Source: Trueperaceae bacterium (lineage in GTDB: Bacteria > Deinococcota > Deinococci > Deinococcales > Trueperaceae). From it: 38,034 bases of DNA. Below are positions 9,532 through 19,372 of this stretch, piece by piece. The position numbers and the translations under genes were made by a program. Numbering within the stretch: position 1 is the stretch's first letter; each line of letters starts with the position of its first letter. The notes under the pieces were generated by a model that made no database searches, was not told where the DNA came from, and was given only the letters and a program-made list of their open reading frames with translations. The DNA is taken from the NCBI GenBank assembly GCA_013697735.1, contig JACCWH010000155.1, positions 1 through 38,034 of the forward strand. The letters run 5' to 3'.

Positions 9532-10089
9532 TCAGCGGGTCCCGCGCGCATCGCGTCGCGAAGCGTCGGCGAGCGGCGTCCCGGGGCGAGGCGGTTCGTT
9601 GTGCCGCTGCACCAGTGCGACCGCGCCGACCATGCCGGTGAGCAGGAGCACACCGACGAGCTGGAAGGCGAGCATGAACTCGCCGAAGAGGACCTCGGCG
9701 ATGAGCTCCGGACTCCCGCCGCGGAGCGCCTCGCTCACGGCGAGCGCGTCTGGCGCCTGCCGAGGGTCGAGGAGGGCGCCCACCGCGATCGCTGCGGCGG
9801 CGATCACCCCGACGCCGTATGCGACCCAGCGGTAGGCGGCGCGCGTCTTCGTCGCTTCCTCCTTCAGGTTGAGGAGCATGATCACGAAGAGGAAGAGCAC
9901 CATGATGGCGCCGCCGTAGACGATGACCTGGATCGCCGCCAAGAAGTGCGCCTGCAGGGTCACGAACACGACGGCGAGCGTGAGCAGGGTGCCGACGAGC
10001 GAGAGCGCGGCGTGGACGGGCTGCCGGAGCAGCACCACGCCGAGCGCGCCGACCACCATCACGACCGCGAGCACGGCGAACGTGATCAT
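9532..10089 (-). CDS. nuoJ: NADH-quinone oxidoreductase subunit J
   Basis: This 185-residue membrane subunit of complex I has about five helices. The diagnostic stretch is [20 protein letters not shown], which forms the TM3 pi-bulge that moves during coupling, preceded by a QPVHAALSL segment typical of NuoJ. The C-terminal tail after the last helix is hydrophilic and arginine-rich (RHNEPPRPG onward) and probably lies in the cytoplasm. Its ATG shares one base with the nuoI stop (TGATG at 10089). Confidence 0.95.
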   Translation of the reverse strand: MITFAVLAVVMVVGALGVVLLRQPVHAALSLVGTLLTLAVVFVTLQAHFLAAIQVIVYGGAIMVLFLFVIMLLNLKEEATKTRAAYRWVAYGVGVIAAAAIAVGALLDPRQAPDALAVSEALRGGSPELIAEVLFGEFMLAFQLVGVLLLTGMVGAVALVQRHNEPPRPGTPLADASRRDARGTR

Positions 10090-10616
10090 CAGTCGTCCAC
10101 GCCCTCGAGTTCGGCGCGGTGCGACGACTCGAGGCCGAGACGCACGTCCTTGCCCTTCGACTCGGCCTCGCGGCGCTGCCAGCGACTGCCGGTGACGCCG
10201 ACCATCATGTCGTCCTTGCCGTAGACGAAGTCCTGGTAGCGGAAGTCGGCGAGCTCGAACTCGTGCCCGAGCACCACGGCCCCGGTGGGGCAGGCCTCCT
10301 CGCAGAAGCCGCAGAAGATGCAGCGGAGCATGTTGATCTCGTAGATCGAGGCGTAGCGCTCACCCGCCGAGACGGGGTCGGCCGGATCGTTCTCGGCCGC
10401 CTCGACGTAGATGGCGTAGGCCGGGCAGGCGGCGGCGCAGAGGCTGCACCCGATGCACTTCTCCAGCCCGGTGTCGGGGTGACGCAGTAGGTGGTGGCGC
10501 CCGCGGAAGCGAGCCGCCACCTGGGCCCGCTGTTCGGGGTACTGCACGGTCACGGGCTTCTTGAACAGGTGGCCGAGCGTCACACCCATGCCCTTGGCGA
10601 TGTCGAGCACGCTCAT
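10089..10616 (-). CDS. nuoI: NADH-quinone oxidoreductase subunit I (two 4Fe-4S clusters)
   Basis: This 175-residue ferredoxin-like subunit carries clusters N6a and N6b that pass electrons towards N2 in NuoB. Both motifs are complete: [14 protein letters not shown] and [18 protein letters not shown]. An amphipathic N-terminus ([19 protein letters not shown]) matches the membrane-contacting start of the family. It follows nuoH after 33 bp, the longest gap in the operon, and this gap holds a strong GGAGGG ribosome binding site just before the ATG at 10616. The separate Shine-Dalgarno sequence may allow independent initiation for this subunit. Confidence 0.97.
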   Translation of the reverse strand: MSVLDIAKGMGVTLGHLFKKPVTVQYPEQRAQVAARFRGRHHLLRHPDTGLEKCIGCSLCAAACPAYAIYVEAAENDPADPVSAGERYASIYEINMLRCIFCGFCEEACPTGAVVLGHEFELADFRYQDFVYGKDDMMVGVTGSRWQRREAESKGKDVRLGLESSHRAELEGVDD

Positions 10617-10649
10617 GGCGTCCCTCCTTGGGTGGTGGTCCGTGCGTGG

Positions 10650-11663
10650 TCAGAGCACAAAGGCGATCACCGCTCCCGTAACGAGCGCTGCGGCGAGCGC
10701 GACCTCGAAGAGGTAGACCCAGCCGAAGCGCATGAGCTGGTCGTAGCGCAGTCGCGGCAAGGTGGCGCGCAACCAGATGAAGAGGAACATGAAGAGCGCC
10801 ATCTTGGCCACAAGCCAGACGATGGGCCAGTCCGAGATGCCGGGTATCCAGGGCTCCAGGACGGTCGGTCCTTTGTAGCCGCCGAGGAAGAGCGTACTGA
10901 TGAAGGCCGACGCGGTCATCATGTTGACGTACTCGGCCATCTGGTAGAGCGCCCACTTGATGCTCGAGTACTCGGTGAGGTAGCCCGCCACGATCTCCTG
11001 TTCGGCCTCGGGGAGGTCGAACGGGGTGCGGTTCACTTCGGCGATGGCCGAGATCACGAACGCGCCGAAGGCGACGGCGAGCGGCGGCCAGAGCCACGGG
11101 CTCACCGACCAGACGTTGAGCTCGACGATCGCCCGGAGGTTGAGCGTTCCCGCGATCATGATCACGGAGAGCACCGAGAGGCCGAGGCCGAGTTCGTAGG
11201 AGATGATCTGCGCCGAGGAACGGAGCGAGCCGAGCAGCGGGTATTTGCTGTTCGACGCCCAGCCCCCGAGGAAGATCCCGTAGACGCCGATCGAGGTGAC
11301 GGCCAACACGTAGAGGAGGCCGATGTCGAGATCGACGATCCAGGGGTCGAAGCCGAAGAGGCTCCCCGCCGGGCCGCCGGGGATGGCGCCGAAGGCGGCG
11401 AGCGCGAACGTGATCGAGATCATCGGCGCCAGTACGTAGACGAAGCGGTCGGCGGCGCTCACGACGATGTCTTCCTTGAACACCGACTTGATCGCGTCGG
11501 CGATCGGCTGGAGCAGACCGAAGGGGCCGAGGCGATTCGGACCGTACCTGTGCTGCATGCGGCCGAGCAGCCGCCGCTCGATGAGCGTCATGTAGGCGAA
11601 GGCGCCCAGGAGCACGGTGCACAGTGCCAGGGCCTTGAGGAAGGTGACGCCGAGCGGATCCAT
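10650..11663 (-). CDS. nuoH: NADH-quinone oxidoreductase subunit H
   Basis: This 337-residue membrane subunit forms much of the quinone-binding chamber and the link to the proton channels. Diagnostic segments are [37 protein letters not shown], the loop [13 protein letters not shown], and [18 protein letters not shown] with the conserved acidic residues lining the quinone site. About eight membrane helices are visible, and length is normal. The start ATG at 11663 shares a base with the nuoG stop (TGATG); the frame continues upstream through nuoG in arginine-rich nonsense, so the internal start is clear. Confidence 0.96.
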   Translation of the reverse strand: MDPLGVTFLKALALCTVLLGAFAYMTLIERRLLGRMQHRYGPNRLGPFGLLQPIADAIKSVFKEDIVVSAADRFVYVLAPMISITFALAAFGAIPGGPAGSLFGFDPWIVDLDIGLLYVLAVTSIGVYGIFLGGWASNSKYPLLGSLRSSAQIISYELGLGLSVLSVIMIAGTLNLRAIVELNVWSVSPWLWPPLAVAFGAFVISAIAEVNRTPFDLPEAEQEIVAGYLTEYSSIKWALYQMAEYVNMMTASAFISTLFLGGYKGPTVLEPWIPGISDWPIVWLVAKMALFMFLFIWLRATLPRLRYDQLMRFGWVYLFEVALAAALVTGAVIAFVL

Positions 11664-14092
11664 CAGGCGACCTCGAGCCGCCGTCGCTCGACCACGATCC
11701 CATCGAGGTCGACGTCGGCGGGTCCTGCGGGGGCGTCGGGGAGCGCGGGCACGCTCACGACACCGGACGGCATCGCGTCGGTGACATAGACGCGCAGGCG
11801 CCGCGGCACACCGTCGACCCGAACGGTCACCTCGTCGTCGTGCGAGAGGGCGCGCGTGCGGGCGTCGTCGGGGTGGAGCCGCAGCGCCGGGCCGCCGAGG
11901 GTGGCGAGCAGGTGGGGGTTCCGGAGTAGGTACTCCTGGCGAACCATCGTCGGGACGCGCAGCGCACGGCCGCGAACACCGGGGCGCGCGGCGACGCTCA
12001 CGGCCACGCGACGGCGCGGGAGCGCGACGAACGCGCCGAGTCCGGTGAGCTCTTCGAGGTCGGTCCCGAGCGTCTTGCGCAGCGAGCGTCGGGCACTGCG
12101 AACGCTCCGTCCCTCGATACGGACGCCGAACGCGAGTCCGAGCTCTCGGACCAAGCCGGTGACGTCGACGGCCTCGCCCGCATCGACGGGGGCGGCGCGC
12201 ACCGGCATGAAGCGCCCTTCGAGATTGACGACGGTGCCGTCTTTCTCGAAGCCGCTCTTCGCCGGCAGCACCACGTGGGCGAGGCGAGCTGTGGCGGTCA
12301 TGAACATGTCGTGCACCACGAGGAGGCGCGACTCGGCGAGGCGCTCGGCCACGGCGGGATCGGCGGCGGGATCGAGGTTCGAGATCAGCAGCGCCTTGGC
12401 GCCACCCGCCACCATCGAGGCGTAGTCGTAGCGGGCGTGGCTCGGCAGCACACCGATCGCCTCGAGCCCGTAGGCGTTCGCCATGGGCCCCAGCACGAGT
12501 TGACGCGCACCGACCGCGCGCGCGAAGCGCTCGGCGGCGTCGGCGGCTGCCTGACTCGAGAGCACGAAGCCGCCGGTCACGATCACTGCCTTCTTGGCGG
12601 CGCGAAGACGATCGACGAAGGCCTTCGCCGCCGCCAGCGTCATCCCGAGCACTCGCTCGTCGGCGCTGCCGCCCTCGGCGATCGCGATGAGGCCCCGAAA
12701 GAGCGTCTCCTCGCCGCCCACGTCGTAGCGGGCGACCGTGCCGGCGTGCCGCATCAGGTCGACCCGATAGGGTGCGGCGACGCAGAGGATCTCCCTCTTG
12801 CGCGGCATGCGCTCCTTCAGGCGCAAATCGGCGATGGGGACGCCGTGCGGCAGGAGCGGCGGCGGCGTGACGCCGCGCAGCGCGTCCTTGATGCGTAGAT
12901 CGACGGCGGGGACCTCTTCGCTCACGTCGCCGACGACGAAGATCGCGTCGCTCACGGCGAGCTCCTGCAGCGTCGCCTGCGCCGGCGGCATCACGGTCGG
13001 ACCGTACCGCGGGGCGTGGTCGACCTGGCCGGTACCGAGGTGCTCGGCGAGCGCGAGTGCCGCGACGCCCTCTTCGAGTGTCGCGTCGGCGCGAATGCAA
13101 ACGCCGACGTCCTTGCCCGAGAACTCCTTCAGGCGCTCGGCCACGAACGCGGCGGCTTCCGGCCACGGCACCTCGACGAGTTCGCCATCCTTGCGGAGGA
13201 GTGGCCGGGTGATCCGCTCGGGATCGGCGGTGTACTCGTGGCCGAAGCGGATCCCGTCGTCGATCCAGCTCTTGTTGACCTCCGGGTGGAGGCCGGCCTT
13301 GATGCGTTCGATGCGTCCCGTACGAGCGTCGACCACCACGGCCGAACCGGAGGCGTCGTCGAGCGAGACGCTGGCGGTGTGGTCGTACTCCCAATTGCGG
13401 CCGCGGAAGCGGCTGGTGGCGTCGAGGAGCGCGCCTACGGGGCAGATGTCGGTGATGTTGCCGGTGAAGTTCGACGGCAGGCCGTGCTCGACCGTGCCGA
13501 TGTAGGTGTGACCGCCGCGGTCGATGAAGTCGAGGACCTCGTCGCCCGGGACCTCTTCGAAGTAGCGCACGCAGCGCTTGCAGTGGATGCAGCGCTCGCG
13601 ATCGAGCGTGATCAGGTCGGAGAGCGGGTGGTGCTTCTCTTGGTGGCGCTTCGTGAACTCGAAGCGCGAGCGTCCGCTGCCGTACTCGTAGGAGCGGTCC
13701 TGGAGCTCGCAGGCGCCCCCCTTGTCGCATACCGGGCAATCGAGCGGGTGGTTGATGAGCGTGAACTCGATCATGCCGTTCTGGGCGTGCTTCACCTCTT
13801 CGGAGAGGGTGTCGATCACCATGCCCTCCGAGAGGGCGGAGGTGCACGTGGCGAGCAGCGCCGGGAAGGCGAAGATCGTGCGCTCGCCCGTCTCGTCGTC
13901 GAGGATCCAGTTCCCGTCGCGGTCCTTGCGCGGTGCGCCGACCTTCGCGAGGCACATGCGACAGGCGCCGACGGGCGACATGTACTCCTGCGAACAGAAG
14001 TACGGCACGTCGTAGCCGGCGGCGAACACCGCGTCGATCGCCGAGGTTCCGGGCGCCAGGTCGACCTCGACGTCGTTGACGGTCACCTTCAT
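11663..14092 (-). CDS. nuoG: NADH-quinone oxidoreductase subunit G, lacking N7 cluster ligands
   Basis: This 809-residue iron-sulfur subunit of the peripheral arm relays electrons from NuoE/NuoF towards NuoI. Cluster ligands seen: N1b (C33, C44, C47, C83), N5 (H115, C119, C122, C128) and N4 (C168, C171, C174, C217). It is followed by a molybdopterin-oxidoreductase-like domain that is not catalytic in complex I. Family members in Thermus, Deinococcus and E. coli carry a further cluster, N7, with a C-x2-C-x3-C group and a distant cysteine. Here the matching region, about residues 239-279, contains no cysteine: the usual cysteine group is replaced by SVSLDDASG and the fourth position by Asp in WIDDGIRF. 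The ATG at 14092 overlaps the nuoF stop (ATGA). Two later cysteines are unrelated. Confidence 0.95.
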   Translation of the reverse strand: MKVTVNDVEVDLAPGTSAIDAVFAAGYDVPYFCSQEYMSPVGACRMCLAKVGAPRKDRDGNWILDDETGERTIFAFPALLATCTSALSEGMVIDTLSEEVKHAQNGMIEFTLINHPLDCPVCDKGGACELQDRSYEYGSGRSRFEFTKRHQEKHHPLSDLITLDRERCIHCKRCVRYFEEVPGDEVLDFIDRGGHTYIGTVEHGLPSNFTGNITDICPVGALLDATSRFRGRNWEYDHTASVSLDDASGSAVVVDARTGRIERIKAGLHPEVNKSWIDDGIRFGHEYTADPERITRPLLRKDGELVEVPWPEAAAFVAERLKEFSGKDVGVCIRADATLEEGVAALALAEHLGTGQVDHAPRYGPTVMPPAQATLQELAVSDAIFVVGDVSEEVPAVDLRIKDALRGVTPPPLLPHGVPIADLRLKERMPRKREILCVAAPYRVDLMRHAGTVARYDVGGEETLFRGLIAIAEGGSADERVLGMTLAAAKAFVDRLRAAKKAVIVTGGFVLSSQAAADAAERFARAVGARQLVLGPMANAYGLEAIGVLPSHARYDYASMVAGGAKALLISNLDPAADPAVAERLAESRLLVVHDMFMTATARLAHVVLPAKSGFEKDGTVVNLEGRFMPVRAAPVDAGEAVDVTGLVRELGLAFGVRIEGRSVRSARRSLRKTLGTDLEELTGLGAFVALPRRRVAVSVAARPGVRGRALRVPTMVRQEYLLRNPHLLATLGGPALRLHPDDARTRALSHDDEVTVRVDGVPRRLRVYVTDAMPSGVVSVPALPDAPAGPADVDLDGIVVERRRLEVA

Positions 14093-15429
14093 GCGGACCA
14101 CCAATCGCGGCGCGCGTGGAGCGGCTCGCCGTGGTCGACGAGGTGCTCGTACTCGTGCCTGAAGTACTTGAATGAGGCCTGCACCGGCATCGCGCAGGCG
14201 TCCGCGAGCGGGCAGAAGGCGGTACCGCGCATGTTCCTGACCATGTCTTCCATCACCACGAGGTCCTCACGCGTGCCGAGGCCGGCGAGGAGCTTCTGAT
14301 ACATCTTGGGGAGCCACGTGGCGACGCCCTCGCGGCACGGCGTGCACTTGCCACACGACTCGTGGGCGTAGAAGCGGACGATGTTGTAGATCGCGTCGAC
14401 CATGCACTTCGCTTCCGGGATCACGATCACACCGCCGGTCCCGAGCATGGTGCCGGCCTTCGCCATGGAGCCGTAATCCATCGGCAGGTCGAGCGTCTCG
14501 TCGGTCCACGGGAGCATCGGCGTGGAGGAGCCACCGGGAATGAACGCCTTCGCCGGCATCGTCGGCCCGCCGGCGAGATCGAAGATCAGCTCGCGGAACG
14601 TCGCGCCCATGGGCAGCTCGTAGACTCCCGGGCGGGCGACGGGGCCGCTCACCTGGTAGAGCTTCGTCCCCTTGCTGTCGTCGGTCCCCATGGCGGCGTA
14701 CCAGGCGCCCCCCTTGGCCATGATGTGCACGACGCTGGCGAAGGTCTCGACGTTGTTGATCGTCGAGGGGAGCCCGTAGACGCCCGCCTGCGCCGGGAAC
14801 GGCGGCTTGAGGCGGGGGTTGGCTCGAAGCCCTTCGAAGGAGTTCATGAGCGCCGTCTCCTCACCGCAGATGTAGGCGCCGGCACCGCGGTGGAGGATGA
14901 TGTCGAAGTCGAACGAGGAGCCGAGCACGCCCCTGCCGAGGATGCCTTCGGCGTGGCACGCGGCGATCGCCTCGCGCAGCCGCTCGTACGCTAGGTAGTA
15001 CTCACCGCGCACGTAGAGGACGCCGCGCGTGGCGCCGATGGCGAAGCCGGCGATGATCATGCCCTCGATCACCTGGTGGGGGTCGTCCTCCATGAAGTAG
15101 CGGTCCTTGAACGACCCGGGCTCCGACTCGTCGGCGTTGCAGACGATGAAGCGCTGGCGCTCGTCGGCCGGCGGCATGAACGACCACTTGATGCCCGTCG
15201 GGAAGCCGGCTCCGCCACGTCCGCGAAGGCCCGACGTCTTCACTTCGTCGATCACGGCCGAGGGCGAGGTGGTGAGCGCCCGCTTCGCAGCTTCGTAGCC
15301 GCCGTGCTCGCGGTAGTACGGGAGCGTGTGGCTCCCCGCCACGCCGACGTGCCGGTAGAGGGTGACCTCGAAGCGCGGGTCGAAGCGGCTGACGATCGGT
15401 TTCGGCCTATCGGCGACGGCGTCGCTCAC
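14089..15429 (-). CDS. nuoF: NADH-quinone oxidoreductase subunit F (NADH and FMN binding, N3 cluster)
   Basis: This 446-residue subunit takes hydride from NADH onto FMN and passes electrons through cluster N3. The NADH/FMN glycine-rich motifs are [16 protein letters not shown] and [16 protein letters not shown]; the N3 motif is [12 protein letters not shown] followed by the fourth ligand in [21 protein letters not shown] is also characteristic. All expected residues are present. I set the start at GTG 15429, which overlaps the nuoE stop as GTGA and reads [10 protein letters not shown]; the open frame upstream lies in nuoE and is arginine-rich. Confidence 0.97.
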   Translation of the reverse strand: MSDAVADRPKPIVSRFDPRFEVTLYRHVGVAGSHTLPYYREHGGYEAAKRALTTSPSAVIDEVKTSGLRGRGGAGFPTGIKWSFMPPADERQRFIVCNADESEPGSFKDRYFMEDDPHQVIEGMIIAGFAIGATRGVLYVRGEYYLAYERLREAIAACHAEGILGRGVLGSSFDFDIILHRGAGAYICGEETALMNSFEGLRANPRLKPPFPAQAGVYGLPSTINNVETFASVVHIMAKGGAWYAAMGTDDSKGTKLYQVSGPVARPGVYELPMGATFRELIFDLAGGPTMPAKAFIPGGSSTPMLPWTDETLDLPMDYGSMAKAGTMLGTGGVIVIPEAKCMVDAIYNIVRFYAHESCGKCTPCREGVATWLPKMYQKLLAGLGTREDLVVMEDMVRNMRGTAFCPLADACAMPVQASFKYFRHEYEHLVDHGEPLHARRDWWSA

Positions 15430-16037
15430 GGAGCGCCTCCGGTCCCCGACGGTGATCCATCGGCACGCGCCGCGACCGGATCGGCGACATCCGTGTCGCC
15501 GCTCCGCTCCCGCCACGGCGCCTCGAGCCGGTCGGCGCGCATCGCTTCGAGCAGCGCGGCGCAGCGCGAGCGCGTCACGCGCTCGTAGTAGTCGTCGTTG
15601 ATCTGCAGCACGGGCGCACTGCCGCAGGAGCCGAGGCACTCGACCTTCTGGATCGAGAAGCGACCCTCCCGATCCGTCTCGCCGTTCACGACTCCGGTCT
15701 CTTCCGAGAGGTAGTCGTAGAGTTCGTCGGCGCCGGCGAGGGAGCACGAGAGCGTGGCGCAGATCTGGAGGTGGTAGGCGCCCACCGGGTGCTCGTGGTA
15801 GGTGCTGTAGAAGCTCATGACGCCCTTGACCTCGGTGGCGCGCAGCCCGAGGATGTCGGCGATCTCGGCGATGCGCGCCTCCCCCACGTGCCGCTCGGCG
15901 CGCTGCACCTCCCAGAGGAGGGGCATGAGTGCGCTGCGACGACCGTAGTCGGGGTAGCGCCCGAGGATCTCGACCAGTAGGTCGGGCTTGTCTGCGAAGA
16001 ACGGTGCGACGGTCGGCAGTTCGAGCTGGGCGCTCAC
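15426..16037 (-). CDS. nuoE: NADH-quinone oxidoreductase subunit E (2Fe-2S)
   Basis: This 203-residue thioredoxin-fold subunit binds cluster N1a beside NuoF. The four ligands are in [11 protein letters not shown] (C-x4-C) and [11 protein letters not shown] (C-x3-C). The body ([33 protein letters not shown]) closely resembles, as I remember it, the Thermus subunit Nqo2, including the ATLSC-x-LAGA-x-EL signature; this is one reason for suggesting Deinococcota. A hydrophilic tail of about 30 residues rich in Ala, Asp, Gly and Ser extends past the fold and looks disordered. The start is GTG 16037, overlapping the nuoD stop (GTGA). Confidence 0.96.
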   Translation of the reverse strand: MSAQLELPTVAPFFADKPDLLVEILGRYPDYGRRSALMPLLWEVQRAERHVGEARIAEIADILGLRATEVKGVMSFYSTYHEHPVGAYHLQICATLSCSLAGADELYDYLSEETGVVNGETDREGRFSIQKVECLGSCGSAPVLQINDDYYERVTRSRCAALLEAMRADRLEAPWRERSGDTDVADPVAARADGSPSGTGGAP

Positions 16038-17263
16038 TTGTCGACGTCTCCGAGCACCGGATCGAGCGAGGCGATGTTCACGACCATGTCGGCGAAGAGG
16101 CCGCCCTTGCACGCGGGCTCGAGCGACTGCAGGTTGATCAGACTCGGCACGCGCACCTTGACGCGGTAGGGCATCGAGCCTCCATCGCTCACCAGGTAGT
16201 AGCCGAGTTCGCCGCGCGCGGATTCCGTGGGCACGTAGACGGCGCCGCTCGGCGGGTGGAAGCCCTCGGTCACGAGTTTGAAGTGGAAGATGACGGCCTC
16301 CATCGACTCCTCGAGCTCGTGCCGTGGCGGCAGGCTGATCCGCCGATCGGGATCCTGCACGGGTCCGGGCTCGAGCATGTCGAGCGCCTGCTCGACGATC
16401 CTGAGGCTCTCGCGCATCTCGCGGAAGCGGACCTCGAAGCGCGCGAAGGCGTCGCCGGCGTCGCTCGTCACGACGTCGAAGTCGTAGTCGTCGTAGCGCG
16501 CGTAGGGCTGCGCCTTGCGGAAGTCGAGCGGCACGCCACTCGCGCGCAGGCTGGGGCCGGTGAGGCCGTAGGCGAGCGCCGTCTCCGCGTCGATCAGGCC
16601 GACGCCCTTCGTTCGGGAGACGAAGATGTCGTTCTTCATGAACATGGTGGCGTACTGATCCATCATCTTCGGGAAGCCGTCGACGAAGGCGCGCACACGC
16701 TCCTCGAACCCCTCGGGGATGTCGCGGTAGAGCCCGCCCACGCGAAAGTAGCCGTAGTTCATGCGCACGCCGCAGACCTGCTCGAAGAGATCGAGGATCT
16801 GCTCACGCTCGCGCATCGTGTAGAAGAAGAGCGTGAGCGCGCCCATGTCGAGGATGCCGGTACCGAAGAAGACGAGGTGGCTGGCGATCCGATTGAGCTC
16901 GTTGAGGATCACCCGCACGCGGTGCGCACGGATCGGCACCTGTGCGTCCATGAGCCGCTCGACGCCCTCGACGTAGGCGAGATCGTGACCGAAACCGTGG
17001 AGGTAGTCCATACGATTCGAGTAGGTCACGCACTGTTGATAGGTGCGGTGCTCCATCGTCTTCTCGAAGCCGGTATGGAGGTAGCCGATGTGCGGCACGA
17101 TATGCACGATCCGCTCGCCGTCGAGGTCGACCACGAGTCGGAGCACGCCGTGGGTGCTCGGGTGCTGCGGTCCGACGTTGATGCGCATGTGCTTCGTGTC
17201 GAACGGCCCGTGCTCCTCGGACACGACCATCACGTTGCCGCCGCCGCCGCTGCCGAGCGTCAT
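16034..17263 (-). CDS. nuoD: NADH-quinone oxidoreductase subunit D
   Basis: This 409-residue peripheral subunit is related to the large subunit of NiFe hydrogenases and forms the quinone pocket together with NuoB. Diagnostic stretches are [17 protein letters not shown] (with the quinone-contacting His), [29 protein letters not shown] and [20 protein letters not shown] near the end. The nickel ligands of hydrogenases are absent, as expected. The start ATG at 17263 overlaps the nuoC stop as ATGA. A short glycine-rich leader precedes the conserved part, so an internal ATG at [14 protein letters not shown] is a conceivable alternative start. Confidence 0.96.
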   Translation of the reverse strand: MTLGSGGGGNVMVVSEEHGPFDTKHMRINVGPQHPSTHGVLRLVVDLDGERIVHIVPHIGYLHTGFEKTMEHRTYQQCVTYSNRMDYLHGFGHDLAYVEGVERLMDAQVPIRAHRVRVILNELNRIASHLVFFGTGILDMGALTLFFYTMREREQILDLFEQVCGVRMNYGYFRVGGLYRDIPEGFEERVRAFVDGFPKMMDQYATMFMKNDIFVSRTKGVGLIDAETALAYGLTGPSLRASGVPLDFRKAQPYARYDDYDFDVVTSDAGDAFARFEVRFREMRESLRIVEQALDMLEPGPVQDPDRRISLPPRHELEESMEAVIFHFKLVTEGFHPPSGAVYVPTESARGELGYYLVSDGGSMPYRVKVRVPSLINLQSLEPACKGGLFADMVVNIASLDPVLGDVDK

Positions 17264-17958
17264 TCCGAATCCTTCGAGCCGTCGACGTCGCGCTTCTCGA
17301 TCGTCGGAACCTGCACGCGTTTCGTGGCCTTCACACGCTCGACCTGCTCCGACACGACACCCTTGCGTGCGCCGCCCACCCAACCGGTGAGCCCGCGGCT
17401 CTTACCGATCAGGCCGGCGCGGAATGCAGCGGGATCGAGGAAGCGGCCGTCGTTGAAGAGTGTGGGCGTCTCCCCGAGCGGGAAGTCCTTGCGGTGGGGG
17501 TGGCCCTCGAGATCCTCGGGGGTGAGCAGCTTCCGGAGATCGGGGTGCCCCGTGAACGTGACGCCGAACATGTCGTAGACCTCGCGCTCCATGAAGCTCG
17601 CTCCTGGCCACAGGTCGGTGATCGTCACGATCTCCTCACCGTCGTCGAGATCGATGCGGAGGAAGATGCGCTCGTTCGCGCGTATCGAGTAGAGGTTGTA
17701 GAGGACCGAGAAGCGCGGCCCGGAGTGCCGCGGGAAGGTGAGCCAATCCATGCCGAAGACGTCGGAGAGGAGGTCGAATCCCTCCTCCTTCAGGCGCCGC
17801 ACGGCGTCGTGGACACGCGTGCGCGCGATCCGGACGGTGACCATGCCCTTGAAGGTCTGGGGCTCGCCCCCCTGCTCGACGAGCAACCGCTGCACGCGGG
17901 TGACGAGCGGACCAGCTTCGACGATCGCTGGTGTGCTCGCAGGAGCGTCGCCCGTCAC
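17260..17958 (-). CDS. nuoC: NADH-quinone oxidoreductase subunit C
   Basis: This 232-residue hydrophilic subunit holds the peripheral arm together next to NuoD and NuoB. The family signature is clear in [14 protein letters not shown] and in [25 protein letters not shown], followed by [12 protein letters not shown]. The C-terminal 50 residues after the core are charged and variable. I place the start at GTG 17958 because it overlaps the nuoB stop (GTGA) and has an AAGGG stretch about 8 nt upstream; a GTG at 17967 would add three residues but has its Shine-Dalgarno sequence too close. Confidence 0.94.
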   Translation of the reverse strand: MTGDAPASTPAIVEAGPLVTRVQRLLVEQGGEPQTFKGMVTVRIARTRVHDAVRRLKEEGFDLLSDVFGMDWLTFPRHSGPRFSVLYNLYSIRANERIFLRIDLDDGEEIVTITDLWPGASFMEREVYDMFGVTFTGHPDLRKLLTPEDLEGHPHRKDFPLGETPTLFNDGRFLDPAAFRAGLIGKSRGLTGWVGGARKGVVSEQVERVKATKRVQVPTIEKRDVDGSKDSE

Positions 17959-18491
17959 CGCGACCACCCTTCGACCATGGGGAGCTCGATGCCACGTTCG
18001 TCGAAGGTCTCGCCGCGCACCTTCTTCTGCAACTGCATCACGCCGTACACGAGCGCCTCTGGGCGCGGCGGGCAGCCAGGGACGAAGATGTCGACCGGCA
18101 CCACCGAGTCGACGTTCTGCACGATCGCGTAGTTGTTGAACATCCCGCCACTACTCGCGCATGCACCCATGCTGATGACCCACTTCGGGTCGGGCATCTG
18201 CTCGTAGACGCGGCGCATGACGGGCGCCATCTTCTTCGACAGCCGCCCGGCCACGATCATCACGTCGGCCTGGCGCGGGCTCGCGCGGAACACCTCGGAA
18301 CCGAACCTCGCCATGTCGTTGCGGGCGTTCGTCGACTGCATCATCTCGATGGCGCAGCAGGCGAGGCCGAACGTCGCCGGCCAGAGGCTGTTGCTTCGCC
18401 CCCACGCGACGAGGCGACCGAGCGTGCTGAAGAGGATGCCGTCGCGTTCGAGCTCCTGGACGTCCTTCTCGAAGAGCGACTTCAGCGACAT
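17955..18491 (-). CDS. nuoB: NADH-quinone oxidoreductase subunit B (N2 cluster)
   Basis: This 178-residue subunit binds the terminal cluster N2 that reduces quinone. The four ligands are the tandem pair C45-C46 in [12 protein letters not shown]111 in [12 protein letters not shown] and C140 in [11 protein letters not shown]. Length is within the family range, and no ligand is missing. The ATG at 18491 lies 4 bp after the nuoA stop. The identification is firm. Confidence 0.97.
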   Translation of the reverse strand: MSLKSLFEKDVQELERDGILFSTLGRLVAWGRSNSLWPATFGLACCAIEMMQSTNARNDMARFGSEVFRASPRQADVMIVAGRLSKKMAPVMRRVYEQMPDPKWVISMGACASSGGMFNNYAIVQNVDSVVPVDIFVPGCPPRPEALVYGVMQLQKKVRGETFDERGIELPMVEGWSR

Positions 18492-18495
18492 CTCA

Positions 18496-18840
18496 TCACC
18501 ACCGGAGGACGCCCCGCCGCAGGATGTAGACGTAGCCCACGGCGAGGATCCCCACGAAGATGATGGCTTGGGCGAACAGGAACTGCGGTGCGGCGCCGAA
18601 CTTGACGGCGAGCGGGAAGAAGAACGCCGTCTCGATGTCGAAGATGATGAAGAGCACGGCGACCAGGTAGAAGTGCACGGGGAAACGCTCGCGTGCCGTG
18701 CCGGACGCCGGGATACCCGACTCGTAGGCGGCGAGCGTGGTGGGTGTGGCGCGCTTCGGACCGAGCAGGGCGCCGACGCCGATCGCGGCGGCCCCGATGA
18801 AGCCGGCCGCGAGGAACATCATGAGCAGGCCTTCGTACAC
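18496..18840 (-). CDS. nuoA: NADH-quinone oxidoreductase subunit A
   Basis: This 114-residue three-helix membrane subunit sits by the quinone channel. The loop [21 protein letters not shown] and the helix [14 protein letters not shown]-like stretch (here [17 protein letters not shown]) carry the conserved acidic residues of the family. It starts at GTG 18840, with GAGGGAGA about 6 nt upstream as ribosome binding site. It is the first gene of the 14-gene nuo operon, and a candidate promoter lies at 18953-18981. Confidence 0.96.
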   Translation of the reverse strand: MYEGLLMMFLAAGFIGAAAIGVGALLGPKRATPTTLAAYESGIPASGTARERFPVHFYLVAVLFIIFDIETAFFFPLAVKFGAAPQFLFAQAIIFVGILAVGYVYILRRGVLRW

Positions 18841-18952
18841 GCTGTATCTCCCTCGTCACGCCAACATGGAGCACCGTGGCGGCGTCTCGGATCGTGATCG
18901 TCGGGGCGGCAGCGGCCGCTTGTGCCGCTTTTCACAATCTCGAACGACTCTC

Positions 18953-18981
18953 AGTCTAGCAATAGCGAGCGCACCCCACAA
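18953..18981 (-). promoter_or_regulatory. Candidate promoter of the nuo operon
   Basis: On the minus strand TTGTGG (18981-18976) and TAGACT (18958-18953) are separated by 17 bp, a sigma-70-like arrangement with 3 of 6 and 4 of 6 consensus bases. It lies about 110 bp upstream of the nuoA start, leaving a leader long enough for regulation. No other promoter-like pair was evident closer to nuoA. Predicted from sequence only. Confidence 0.35.
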
Positions 18982-19093
18982 GGAGCCGGAGCACGATGGC
19001 AGCGGCGCCGCGGCTGCGCCGTGCGCGCCCGTGCGGCGCGAACCGGGCGCTTCGGCGGCGGGCGACCGCGACGCTTCGAACGACCACATCGGC

Positions 19094-19122
19094 TTGACGC
19101 GGCCGCGGCCGGTCCATATACT
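19094..19122 (+). promoter_or_regulatory. Promoter of the tRNA-Lys/tRNA-Glu unit
   Basis: TTGACG at 19094-19099 and TATACT at 19117-19122 are spaced by exactly 17 bp, each matching five of six bases of the housekeeping consensus. The -10 box ends 13 nt before the first tRNA base at 19136, leaving room for a short 5' leader. This is the clearest full-length promoter in the window. Confidence 0.85.
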
Positions 19123-19135
19123 TCGGAGCGCTGAC

Positions 19136-19211
<76 letters not shown>

Positions 19212-19216
19212 GGCCC

Positions 19217-19291
19217 GGCCCCTTCGACTAGCGGTTAGGTCACTACCCTTTCAAGGTAGCGGCACGAGTTCGAATCTCGTAGGGGTCACCA
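19217..19291 (+). tRNA. tRNA-Glu (anticodon TTC)
   Basis: Acceptor GGCCCCT pairs with AGGGGTC (one G-T pair at 2-71); the anticodon arm CTACC-CTTTCAA-GGTAG gives anticodon TTC; the T arm is CGAGTTCGAATCTCG. Discriminator A at 19288 is followed by an encoded CCA at 19289-19291. It is co-transcribed with tRNA-Lys and followed directly by a hairpin. Confidence 0.96.
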
Positions 19292-19294
19292 CGC

Positions 19295-19320
19295 AACGGC
19301 GGAGCTTCGGCTCCGCCGTT
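19295..19320 (+). terminator. Hairpin terminator after the tRNA pair (UUCG tetraloop)
   Basis: A perfect 11-bp stem, AACGGCGGAGC with GCTCCGCCGTT, closes a TTCG tetraloop directly after tRNA-Glu. No strong T tract follows (only TTCGCATTGTG), so it may need a factor or act as a processing or stabilising hairpin. As the stem is symmetric it could also serve the convergent DinB-family gene ending at 19373. Confidence 0.7.
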
Positions 19321-19372
19321 CGCATTGTGCCGAGGAGACGGTCTCCGCGAGCGGCACGCCGTGTCACACGCC

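Larger units (their letters stand above)
18841..19135. other. Divergent intergenic region between nuoA and tRNA-Lys
   Basis: These 295 bp hold no convincing gene. They contain the candidate nuo promoter, the strong tRNA promoter and the nuoA ribosome binding site. The middle part is GC-rich without obvious repeats. Short open frames across it have no coding character that I can support. Confidence 0.6.

Noticed and set aside
10650-13955. A single giant minus-strand frame joining nuoH with sequence inside nuoG
   Set aside because: Only the last third is NuoH; the upstream part is out of frame with NuoG and arginine-rich, so no fusion protein is supported.
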